Under the pieces are notes generated by a model, which worked only from the letters and a program-made list of their open reading frames with translations, was not told the origin of the DNA and did not search any database. From positions 3,782,001 through 3,846,000 of the forward strand of contig CP108521.1 of the NCBI GenBank assembly GCA_035999765.1: a stretch of 64,000 nucleotides of DNA, in the 5' to 3' direction. The position numbers were made by a program, and so were the translations under genes. How positions within the stretch are numbered: the stretch's first letter is position 1; each line of letters begins with the position of its first letter. Source of the stretch: Streptomyces sp. NBC_01231 (lineage in GTDB: Bacteria > Actinomycetota > Actinomycetes > Streptomycetales > Streptomycetaceae). Shown piece after piece: positions 57,984 through 64,000 of this stretch.

Positions 57984-59876
57984 TCACAGAGGGCGGCGTC
58001 GGGTAGAGACGTGCCGTTCGTACAGCTCACGGGCCTTCACCGCGGACGGTCGTGTCGCGGTTTCGGCCACAGGTACATCCCACCAGGCCTGCGCCGGAGG
58101 CGCGCCCGACACTGTGTCGGCCGTTTCGGTCTCCACGTAGACACATGTGGGAGTGTCCGCGGACCGCGCCTCGGCGAGGGCGGCGCGGAGGTCTCGTACG
58201 GTCTTCGCGCGCAGCACGCGCATACCGAGGCTCGCCACGTTCGCGGCGAGGTCCACGGGGAGCGGCGCCCCCGTGTACGTACCGTCGTCGGACTGGTAGC
58301 GGTAGGCGGTACCGAACCGCTCGCCGCCGACCGACTCGGACAGGCCGCCGATGGAGGCGTAGCCGTGATTCTGCACCAGGAGGATCTTGATCGCGATCCC
58401 CTCCTGCACGGCCGTCACGATCTCCGTCGGCATCATCAGGTACGTGCCGTCGCCGACCAGTGCCCAGACGTTGCGCTCGGGTGCCGCCATCTTCACACCG
58501 ATCGCGGCCGGGATCTCGTAGCCCATGCAGGAGTAGCCGTACTCCAGGTGGTACTGGTCCCGGGAGCGCGCCCGCCACATCTTGTGCAGGTCGCCGGGGA
58601 GCGAACCGGCCGCGTTGATGATCACGTCCGACTCGTCGACCAGGGCGTCCAGGGCGCCCAGGACCTGCGGCTGCGTGGGCCGTATGTCGGGCTCCTCGGC
58701 CTCGTAGCAGGCGTCGACGCGCAGTTCCCAGCGCTCCTTGTCGAGCGCGTACTCGCCGGCGTACGTCTGAGTGACCCGGTGGCCGTGCATCTGGAGGGCC
58801 TCGGTCAGCTCCTCGAGGCCGCTGCGGGCGTCCGCGACGAGGGGCCGGCCGGCGAGCTTGTGGCCGTCGAAGGGGGCGATGTTGAGGTTGAGGAAACGGA
58901 CCTCGTCGCCGGTGAACAGGGTGTTCGACGCGGTGGTGAAGTCGGTGTAGCGGGTGCCGACACCGATCACCAGGTCGGCCTGGCGGGCGAGTTCGTTGGC
59001 GGTGGCCGTGCCGGTGTGGCCGACGCCGCCGACGTCCTGGGGGTGGTCGTGGCGCAGGGAGCCCTTGCCGGCCTGGGTGGAGGCGACCGGGATGCCGGTG
59101 GCCGAGGCGAACTCGGCGAGGGCCTCCTCGGCGCGGCTGTGGTGGACCCCGCCGCCGGCGATGACCAGCGGCTTCTCCGAAGCCCGGATCGCCCTTACGG
59201 CCTCGGCGAGTTCGATCGGGTCGGCGCCCGGCCGTCGTACCGCCCAGGTGCGCTCCGCGAAGAACTCGTCGGGCCAGTCGTACGCCTCGGCCTGCACGTC
59301 CTGCGGGAGGGCGAGGGTCACCGCGCCGGTCTCCACCGGGTCCGTGAGCACCCGCATGGCCTGGAGCGCCGCCGGGATCAGGGCCTCCGGCCGGGTGACG
59401 CGGTCGAAGTACCTCGACACCGGGCGCAGACAGTCGTTGACCGACACATCGCCCGCGTAGGGGACTTCGAGCTGCTGGAGGACCGGGTCGGCGACCCGGG
59501 TGGCGAAGGTGTCGCCGGGCAGCAGCAGGACCGGGAGGTGGTTGACGGTCGCGAGGGCGGCGCCGGTGACCAGGTTGGTGGCGCCGGGGCCGATGGAGGT
59601 CGTCACGGCGTGCGTGGACAGGCGGTTGGACTGGCGGGCGTAGCCGACGGCCGCGTGCACCATCGACTGCTCGTTGCGGCCCTGGTGGTACGGCATCTCG
59701 TCGGCGTACTCCACGAGCGCCTGGCCGAGCCCGGCGACGTTGCCGTGCCCGAAGATGCCCCAGGTCGCGCCGATCAGCCGCTGCCGTACGCCGTCCCGCT
59801 CCGTGTACTGGACGGACAGGAAGCGGACGAGCGCCTGAGCGACCGTGAGCCTCGTCGTCGGGGTCTGCGCCGTCAT
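57984..59876 (-). CDS. iolD: 3D-(3,5/4)-trihydroxycyclohexane-1,2-dione hydrolase
   Basis: 630 residues, ThDP-dependent. The ThDP pyrimidine-side glutamate region GNVAGLGQALVEYADEMPYH, SIGPGATNLVTGAALATVNH, and the C-terminal ThDP site ALVGDGTYLMMPTEI...NHGYASIGG are in the order expected for the acetolactate-synthase family, with IolD-specific features (LSVQYTERDGVRQRL start, GGERFGTAYRY). It opens the cyclohexane ring in inositol catabolism. GGAGGG lies 8 bases before the ATG at 59876, which overlaps the stop of iolB (ATGA). Confidence 0.95.
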   Translation of the reverse strand: MTAQTPTTRLTVAQALVRFLSVQYTERDGVRQRLIGATWGIFGHGNVAGLGQALVEYADEMPYHQGRNEQSMVHAAVGYARQSNRLSTHAVTTSIGPGATNLVTGAALATVNHLPVLLLPGDTFATRVADPVLQQLEVPYAGDVSVNDCLRPVSRYFDRVTRPEALIPAALQAMRVLTDPVETGAVTLALPQDVQAEAYDWPDEFFAERTWAVRRPGADPIELAEAVRAIRASEKPLVIAGGGVHHSRAEEALAEFASATGIPVASTQAGKGSLRHDHPQDVGGVGHTGTATANELARQADLVIGVGTRYTDFTTASNTLFTGDEVRFLNLNIAPFDGHKLAGRPLVADARSGLEELTEALQMHGHRVTQTYAGEYALDKERWELRVDACYEAEEPDIRPTQPQVLGALDALVDESDVIINAAGSLPGDLHKMWRARSRDQYHLEYGYSCMGYEIPAAIGVKMAAPERNVWALVGDGTYLMMPTEIVTAVQEGIAIKILLVQNHGYASIGGLSESVGGERFGTAYRYQSDDGTYTGAPLPVDLAANVASLGMRVLRAKTVRDLRAALAEARSADTPTCVYVETETADTVSGAPPAQAWWDVPVAETATRPSAVKARELYERHVSTRRRPL

Positions 59877-60688
59877 CGGTAACCCTCCGTGTGGTCCGGG
59901 TGGAAGCAGATCCGCCACTCCCGTGTCTCACCCGGGCCGGCCATGACGTTCAGGTAGTACATGTCGTGGCCGGGCTGCGCGATCGACGGGCCGTGCCATC
60001 CGTCGGGTACGAGGACGGCGTCGCCGGAGCGGACCTCCGCGAGGACGTCTGCTCCGCCCTCACGCGAAGGGGATACGCGCTGATAGCCGAACCCGTTCGG
60101 GCCGTCGACCTCGAAGTAGTAGATCTCCTCCAGCTCCGCCTCCTCGCCCGGCCGGTTCTCGTCGTGCTTGTGCGGCGGGTACGAGGACCAGTTGCCGCCG
60201 GGCGTGACGACCTCGACGGCGATCAGCTTGTCGCAGTCGAAGGCGTCGGCGGAGGCGAAGTTGCGGACGTGGCGCAGGCAGTTGCCGCTGCCGCGCTGTT
60301 CCTGCGGGACCTCCGGCGCGGGGCCGTAGCGGGCGGGGAGTTGTCGCTCGCACTTCGCTCCTGCCAAAGCAAAGCGGCCGCCCGCGCCGGAGGCGATCAG
60401 TGCCCGGGCGTCACGGGGCACGTACGCGAAGTCGGTGACTCCGGCGAACACGCTTTCCCGGCCCAGGAGTTGGAACTCTTCACCTTCTGTTTGCACGGTA
60501 CATCCGCCTTGCAGCGGAACGACGATCCATTCGCTGTCCCCGGCGGTGAAGGTGTGGGTGCCGCCCGGTTCCAGTTCGACGATCCGCAGGCTGCTGTGGG
60601 TCCAGCCGGCCCGCTTGGGGTCGATGTCGACCACGTACTGGGCGTTCGCGGCGGTGCCCTTGGCGATGTACAGCTCGTTGCTGGTCAT
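59873..60688 (-). CDS. iolB: 5-deoxy-glucuronate isomerase
   Basis: 271 residues with the IolB bicupin pattern: THSSLRIVELEPGGTHTFTA, FAYVPRDARALIASGAGGRF, AVEVVTPGGNWSSYPPHKHD (metal-binding histidines), EEIYYFEVDGPNGFGYQRV, and VLVPDGWHGPSIAQPGHDMY. It isomerises 5-deoxyglucuronate to 2-deoxy-5-keto-gluconate, the next step after IolD. The ATG at 60688 with GAGGG before it is preferred over longer frames. Confidence 0.95.
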   Translation of the reverse strand: MTSNELYIAKGTAANAQYVVDIDPKRAGWTHSSLRIVELEPGGTHTFTAGDSEWIVVPLQGGCTVQTEGEEFQLLGRESVFAGVTDFAYVPRDARALIASGAGGRFALAGAKCERQLPARYGPAPEVPQEQRGSGNCLRHVRNFASADAFDCDKLIAVEVVTPGGNWSSYPPHKHDENRPGEEAELEEIYYFEVDGPNGFGYQRVSPSREGGADVLAEVRSGDAVLVPDGWHGPSIAQPGHDMYYLNVMAGPGETREWRICFHPDHTEGYR

Positions 60689-60695
60689 ACGGCCC

Positions 60696-61577
60696 TCACA
60701 GCAGTCCGACGGCGGTGTCCACGGCGGCGGCCACATCGCCGTCCGCCGGATACAGCAGCGAACGGCCGACCACCAGGCCGCGCACGGTGGGCAGTTGCAG
60801 GGCGCCGCGCCACTTCTCGTACGCCCCGTCCTGATCGTCCCCGACCTCGCCGCCCAGCAGCACCGCGGGCAGCGTGGAGGTCGCCATGACCTCGGCCATG
60901 TCGTCGGGGTTCTCGGTGACCGGGACCTTCAGCCAGGTGTAGGCCGAGGTGCCGCCCAGGCCGGAGGCGATCGCGATGGACTTGGTGACGGCCTCGGCGG
61001 ACAGGTCGTTGCTCAGCCTGCCCTCCGGAGAGCGGCGGCTGATGAACGGCTCGACGAAGACGGGGAGCCGGCGTGCGGCCATGTCGTCGATGGCGCGGGC
61101 GGTGGACTCCAGGGTGGTGAGGGAGCCCGGGTCGTCGTAGTCGATCCGCAGGAGCAGCTTGCCGGCGTCGAAGCCGAGGCGTTCGATGTCCTCGGGGCGG
61201 TGGCCGGTGAAGCGGTCGTCGAGTTCGAAGCTGGCGCCCTGGAGGCCGCCGCGGTTCATCGAGCCCATGACGACCTTGCCGTCGAGGGCGCCGAGCAGCA
61301 GCAGGTCGTCGAGGATGTCGGCGGTGGCGAGGACGCCGTCCACGCCGGGGCGGGACAGTGCCAGGCAGAGGCGTTCGAGCAGGTCGGCCCGGTTGGCCAT
61401 GGCGTTTTTGCGGTCACCGACGCCGAGGGCGCCGCGGGCCGGGTGGTCGGCGGCGACGATCATCAGCCGGCCGCTCGCGTTGAGCAGGGAGCGGCGGGTG
61501 CGGCGGGCGGCTGCCTCCGCTATGGCCTCGGGGCGCAGGGAACGGGTGCGGACCAGGTCCGCGACGTCGACGGTCAC
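60696..61577 (-). CDS. Aldolase of the Cgl0158/deoxyribose-phosphate aldolase-like family
   Basis: 293 residues from a GTG at 61577 (MTVDVADLVRTRSLRPEAIA). A TIM barrel with LMIVAADHPARGALGVGDRK, GVLATADILDDLLLLGALDG, KVVMGSMNRGG, LLLRIDYDDP and TWLKVPVTENPDDMAEVM; the KVP segment carries a lysine in the position of a Schiff-base lysine. Members of this group sit in inositol operons of actinobacteria, where they would cleave 5-keto-2-deoxygluconate-6-phosphate (the IolJ step). The GTGA overlap with iolC shows coupling. Enzyme family is clear; the exact reaction is inferred from context. Confidence 0.85.
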   Translation of the reverse strand: MTVDVADLVRTRSLRPEAIAEAAARRTRRSLLNASGRLMIVAADHPARGALGVGDRKNAMANRADLLERLCLALSRPGVDGVLATADILDDLLLLGALDGKVVMGSMNRGGLQGASFELDDRFTGHRPEDIERLGFDAGKLLLRIDYDDPGSLTTLESTARAIDDMAARRLPVFVEPFISRRSPEGRLSNDLSAEAVTKSIAIASGLGGTSAYTWLKVPVTENPDDMAEVMATSTLPAVLLGGEVGDDQDGAYEKWRGALQLPTVRGLVVGRSLLYPADGDVAAAVDTAVGLL

Positions 61578-62524
61578 TTGACGGCTCCCGCCGCGAGCGC
61601 CGCTGCCACTTCGTCCGGGGTGGGCATCGCCGAGGAGCACTCCAGGCGGGAGGCGACGATGGCACCGGCCGCGTTGGCGTGCCGCATGATCTTCTCCAGG
61701 TCCCAGCCTTCGAGCAGGCCGTGGCAGAGGGAGCCGCCGAAGGCGTCGCCGGCTCCGAGCCCGTTGAGGACGTTCACCGGGAGCGGGGGCACCTCGGCCG
61801 ACTCTCCCTTGCTGTTGACGGCGAGGACGCCCTTGGGGCCCTGCTTCACCACGGCGAGTTCCACGCCGGCGTCCAGCAGCGCGCGGGCGGCGGCGTGCGG
61901 TTCGCGCACTCCGGTGGCCACCTCCACCTCGTCGAGGTTTCCGACGGCGACGGTGGTGTGCTTCAGGGCCTCGGCGTAGAAGGGGCGGGCCGCGTCCGGG
62001 TCGGACCAGAACATCGGGCGCCAGTCGAGGTCGAACACCGTGGTGCCGGCCTTGGCCCGGTGGGCGAGGGCCGCGAGGGTCGCCGTGCGGCTGGGCTCCT
62101 CGCTCAGGCCGGTGCCGGTGACCCAGAAGATGCGGGCCTCGCGGATGGCGTCCAGGTCGAGCTCGTGGGCGTCGATCTCCAGGTCGGGCGCCTTGGGGCG
62201 GCGGTAGAAGTACAGCGGGAAGTCGTCGGGCGGGAAGACCTCGCAGAACGTGACCGGGGTGGGCAGGCCCGGGACCGGGGTGACCCAGCGGTCGTCGACA
62301 CCGAAGCCCCGCAGCTCCTCATGGAGGTACGTCCCGAACGGGTCGTCGCCGGTACGGGTGATCACCGCGGTCCGCCGTCCCAGGCGGGCCGCGGCGACGG
62401 CGACGTTGGTGGCCGAGCCGCCGAGGAACTTGCCGAAGGTCTCCACCTGCGGCAACGGGACGCCCGTCTGCAGCGGATAGAGGTCCACTCCGATCCGCCC
62501 CATGGTGATCAGGTCGTACGCCAT
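61574..62524 (-). CDS. iolC: 5-dehydro-2-deoxygluconokinase
   Basis: 316 residues, PfkB/ribokinase family: start YDLITMGRIGVDLYPLQTGV, the first PfkB signature FLGGSATNVAVAAARLGRRT, and the second with the catalytic aspartate LNGLGAGDAFGGSLCHGLLE. The IolC-specific DLDWRPMFW and FCEVFPPDDFPLYFYR elements are present. It phosphorylates 2-deoxy-5-ketogluconate. AGGGAA precedes the ATG. First gene of the minus-strand inositol operon iolC-aldolase-iolB-iolD-mmsA. Confidence 0.95.
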   Translation of the reverse strand: MAYDLITMGRIGVDLYPLQTGVPLPQVETFGKFLGGSATNVAVAAARLGRRTAVITRTGDDPFGTYLHEELRGFGVDDRWVTPVPGLPTPVTFCEVFPPDDFPLYFYRRPKAPDLEIDAHELDLDAIREARIFWVTGTGLSEEPSRTATLAALAHRAKAGTTVFDLDWRPMFWSDPDAARPFYAEALKHTTVAVGNLDEVEVATGVREPHAAARALLDAGVELAVVKQGPKGVLAVNSKGESAEVPPLPVNVLNGLGAGDAFGGSLCHGLLEGWDLEKIMRHANAAGAIVASRLECSSAMPTPDEVAAALAAGAVK

Positions 62525-62557
62525 CGAGTTCCCTTCGTGCGCCGTGGCGGCCGGTAG

Positions 62558-62620
62558 CCGCGTGGGCTGTGACCGCGTCGGCTTATGGCCGCGTGGGCTC
62601 CTGGCCGCGTCGGCTCGTAT
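62558..62620. repeat. Four tandem copies of a 16-bp unit
   Basis: ccgcgtSggctnnngg is repeated from 62558 to 62620 (units start at 62558, 62573, 62589, 62605) in the divergent iolC/isomerase promoter gap, on the leader side of iolC. It may spread iolC's start from its promoter or be a binding array. Confidence 0.7.
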
Positions 62621-62660
62621 CGGCTCTCCCCGGTTTCTAGCGCCGCGCAGGCCGCCCTGT

Positions 62661-62700
62661 CAATGTTTTGTCCAGACATTCGGACCAGGCCTTGACACCC
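62661..62700. promoter_or_regulatory. Candidate inositol operator and -35 box
   Basis: AATGT (62661-62665) and ACATT (62675-62679) form a 5-9-5 inverted repeat, and GTCC (62670-62673) ... GGAC (62681-62684) overlaps it. TTGACA at 62691-62696 is a perfect -35 box for the plus-strand gene. This is the likely binding site of an unlinked inositol repressor; none is encoded in the window. Confidence 0.5.
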
Positions 62701-62728
62701 CCCGCTCGCGAACCGCACGCTGGCGGCC

Positions 62729-63646
62729 ATGACGTCGTTGTCACCTCAGCCCTCACTCTCCCGCATCCGGATCGGATCGGCGCCCGACTCCTGGGGCGTC
62801 TGGTTCCCGGACGATCCCCAACAGGTCCCCTGGAAGCGCTTCCTCGACGAGGTCGCCGCGTCCGGCTACGAGTGGATCGAACTCGGCCCGTACGGCTACC
62901 TGCCGACCGATCCGGCCGTCCTCACCGCGGAGACGGCACAGCGTGGCCTGAAAGTGTCCGCCGGCACGGTCTTCACCGGCCTGCACCACGGCGAGGCCGT
63001 CTGGGAGAAGACCTGGGCGCACGTCGCGGACAACGCGGTGCTGGCCCAGGCGATGGGCGCCCGGCATCTGGTCGTCATCCCGTCCTTCTGGCGGGACGAC
63101 AAGACCGGCCAGGTGCTGGAGTCCGACACCCTCACGCCCGAGCAGTGGCGCAACCTCACCTCCCTGACCGAGCGCCTCGGCAAGGAGGTGCGGGAGCGGT
63201 ACGGCCTGCAGATCGTCGTCCACCCGCACGCCGACACCCACATCGACAGCGAGGAGAACGTCGTCCGCTTCCTGGACGGCACGGACTCCGACCTGGTGTC
63301 GCTGTGCCTGGACACCGGGCACTACGCGTACTGCGGCGGCGACAGCGTCAAGCTGATCGAGACCTACGGCGAGCGCATCGGGTACCTGCACCTGAAGCAG
63401 GTGGACCCGGAGATCCTGGCGGACGTGCGGGCGAACGAGGTGCCGTTCGGGCCGGCTGTCGCGCGCGGCGTGATGTGCGAGCCGCCCGCCGGGGTGCCCG
63501 CGCTGGGGCCCGTGCTGGAGGCCGCGCAGAAGCTGGACGTCGATCTGTTCGCGATCGTCGAGCAGGACATGTACCCGTGCGAGCCGGACACCCCGCTGCC
63601 GATCGCGCAGCGGACGCGGGCGTTCCTTCGGTCCTGCGGGGCGTAG
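62729..63646 (+). CDS. Sugar phosphate isomerase/epimerase (IolE/IolI/IolH-like TIM barrel)
   Basis: 305 residues. AP-endonuclease-2-like xylose-isomerase TIM barrel: RIRIGSAPDSWGVWFPDDPQ (typical N-terminus of IolE-type proteins), DEVAASGYEWIELGPYGYLP, VVHPHADTHIDSEENVVRFL, SLCLDTGHYAYCGGDSVKLI and FAIVEQDMYPCEPDTPLPIA with metal-binding Glu/Asp/His. Probably inosose dehydratase or isomerase in the same pathway as the divergent operon. The ATG at 62729 has no clear Shine-Dalgarno and the -35 box is 33 bases away, so the transcript may be nearly leaderless. Confidence 0.88.
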   Translation: MTSLSPQPSLSRIRIGSAPDSWGVWFPDDPQQVPWKRFLDEVAASGYEWIELGPYGYLPTDPAVLTAETAQRGLKVSAGTVFTGLHHGEAVWEKTWAHVADNAVLAQAMGARHLVVIPSFWRDDKTGQVLESDTLTPEQWRNLTSLTERLGKEVRERYGLQIVVHPHADTHIDSEENVVRFLDGTDSDLVSLCLDTGHYAYCGGDSVKLIETYGERIGYLHLKQVDPEILADVRANEVPFGPAVARGVMCEPPAGVPALGPVLEAAQKLDVDLFAIVEQDMYPCEPDTPLPIAQRTRAFLRSCGA

Positions 63647-63948
63647 TCCAGCCCTCCGAGGGTGGGCCGGGGCGCCTACTGGGGTGCCGGGTTCGATGAG
63701 TGGGCGGGGCGCGGCATGCCGCGTCCTTGAACCGGGGTGCGCCTTTGTGGCGTTCGTGTCACAAACATCCCCTTCGTGTCACGCATGTCACGTGTACGCG
63801 GCACATGCGTCACACCCGCGCACAGACCCTGCCCTGCCTCAACGTTCCGTCGTTGAGCGGGCAGGTTTTGTGATCGCCAGCGCAGTGCCCGGTACCCCCG
63901 ACGGCCGCCCCCGGCCGCCACCGCGGCACGCGCGGGGAGGTGCACCTC
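63647..63948. promoter_or_regulatory. Intergenic region with TTCGTGTCAC repeats and an inverted repeat
   Basis: TTCGTGTCAC occurs at 63753-63762 and 63773-63782 (20-base spacing, two helical turns). ACGCATGT (63781-63788) and ACATGCGT (63803-63810) form a perfect 8-14-8 inverted repeat overlapping it. These features look like binding sites for a regulator of the next gene. The terminator at 63828 follows. Confidence 0.5.
63828..63869 (+). terminator. Rho-independent terminator
   Basis: CCTGCCC (63828-63834) and GGGCAGG (63859-63865), with an inner CTCAACG/CGTTGAG stem, are followed by TTTTG. Ends the isomerase transcript about 180 bases after its stop, unless that RNA stops earlier. Confidence 0.85.
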
Positions 63949-64000
63949 ATGACCGACCGAAGGCTTTGGTCCTACAAGGAGATCGCGGCACACATCCGGG
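63949..64000 (+). CDS. Start of a small helix-turn-helix (MerR/excisionase-like) protein
   Basis: Reads MTDRRLWSYKEIAAHIR up to the window edge, with GGAGG 8 bases upstream. WSYKEIAAHI is the first recognition helix of small MerR/AlpA-type DNA-binding proteins of Streptomyces. Only 17 residues are visible. Confidence 0.7.
   Translation, partial: MTDRRLWSYKEIAAHIR

Overview
The window is high-GC actinobacterial chromosome, almost certainly from a Streptomyces. The evidence is very high third-position GC, GTG starts, ATGA/GTGA gene overlaps, a tyrosinase with its Tat-exported cofactor, small secreted proteins of Streptomyces type, a LAETG sortase substrate, a secreted chorismate mutase, and accessory lipid and polysaccharide gene sets. 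Calls are made from reading the sequence and translations only; no database search was run.

Layout. 1-959: partial dynamin/Era-like GTPase. 1282-1354: tRNA-Arg(TCT), followed by about 2.1 kb of gene-poor DNA with decayed gene fragments. 3518-7223: four-gene operon encoding an SCP2 lipid-binding protein, an acyl-CoA dehydrogenase, a LuxI/FeeM-fold-like acyltransferase candidate and a ThiF/E1-like adenylyltransferase. It is followed by a divergent TetR / MMPL-exporter pair and two small membrane proteins (7423-11128). 11246-12737: tyrosinase and chaperone. 13243-15173: two secreted proteins. 15223-24937: tightly coupled exopolysaccharide operon (two GT4 glycosyltransferases, initiating sugar transferase, Wzy-like polymerase/ligase, MurJ-like flippase, deacetylase, Wzz-like protein, GNAT/FemX-like transferase). 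It is flanked by a convergent GH26-like secreted hydrolase and an ATP-grasp/flavoprotein pair.

28962-34107 is rich in small secreted or surface genes: a LAETG protein, four paralogous roughly 85-residue secreted proteins (two within a tandem 630-bp duplication), a small CxxC protein and a DUF6207 protein. 34383-38191: a GT1 glycosyltransferase, an IS200/IS605-type element with TnpB, and an antigen-85-like esterase. 38442-48400: crotonyl-CoA carboxylase/reductase convergent with a fatty-acyl-AMP ligase (FAAL) and a Pks13-like ACP-KS-AT-(DH)-KR-ACP-ACP-TE polyketide synthase, which looks like a lipid-tailoring or lipid-condensing locus. 48570-51085: a GT-C arabinofuranosyl/mannosyltransferase-like membrane protein and a secreted chorismate mutase. 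51076-56284: a VWA lipoprotein and an ABC export pair in which the ATPase is fused to an extracytoplasmic alpha/beta hydrolase. 56449-63646: myo-inositol catabolism genes (methylmalonate-semialdehyde dehydrogenase, iolD, iolB, aldolase, iolC, divergent sugar isomerase/epimerase). 63949 to the end: start of a small helix-turn-helix protein.

The two most interesting candidates for an undescribed system are the SCP2/dehydrogenase/acyltransferase/ThiF operon, with its neighbouring MMPL exporter, and the FAAL-PKS-Ccr locus. The first suggests synthesis and export of an acylated small molecule. The second resembles mycobacterial FadD32-Pks13 chemistry but adds reductive domains and has a second carrier domain that lacks its phosphopantetheine serine.
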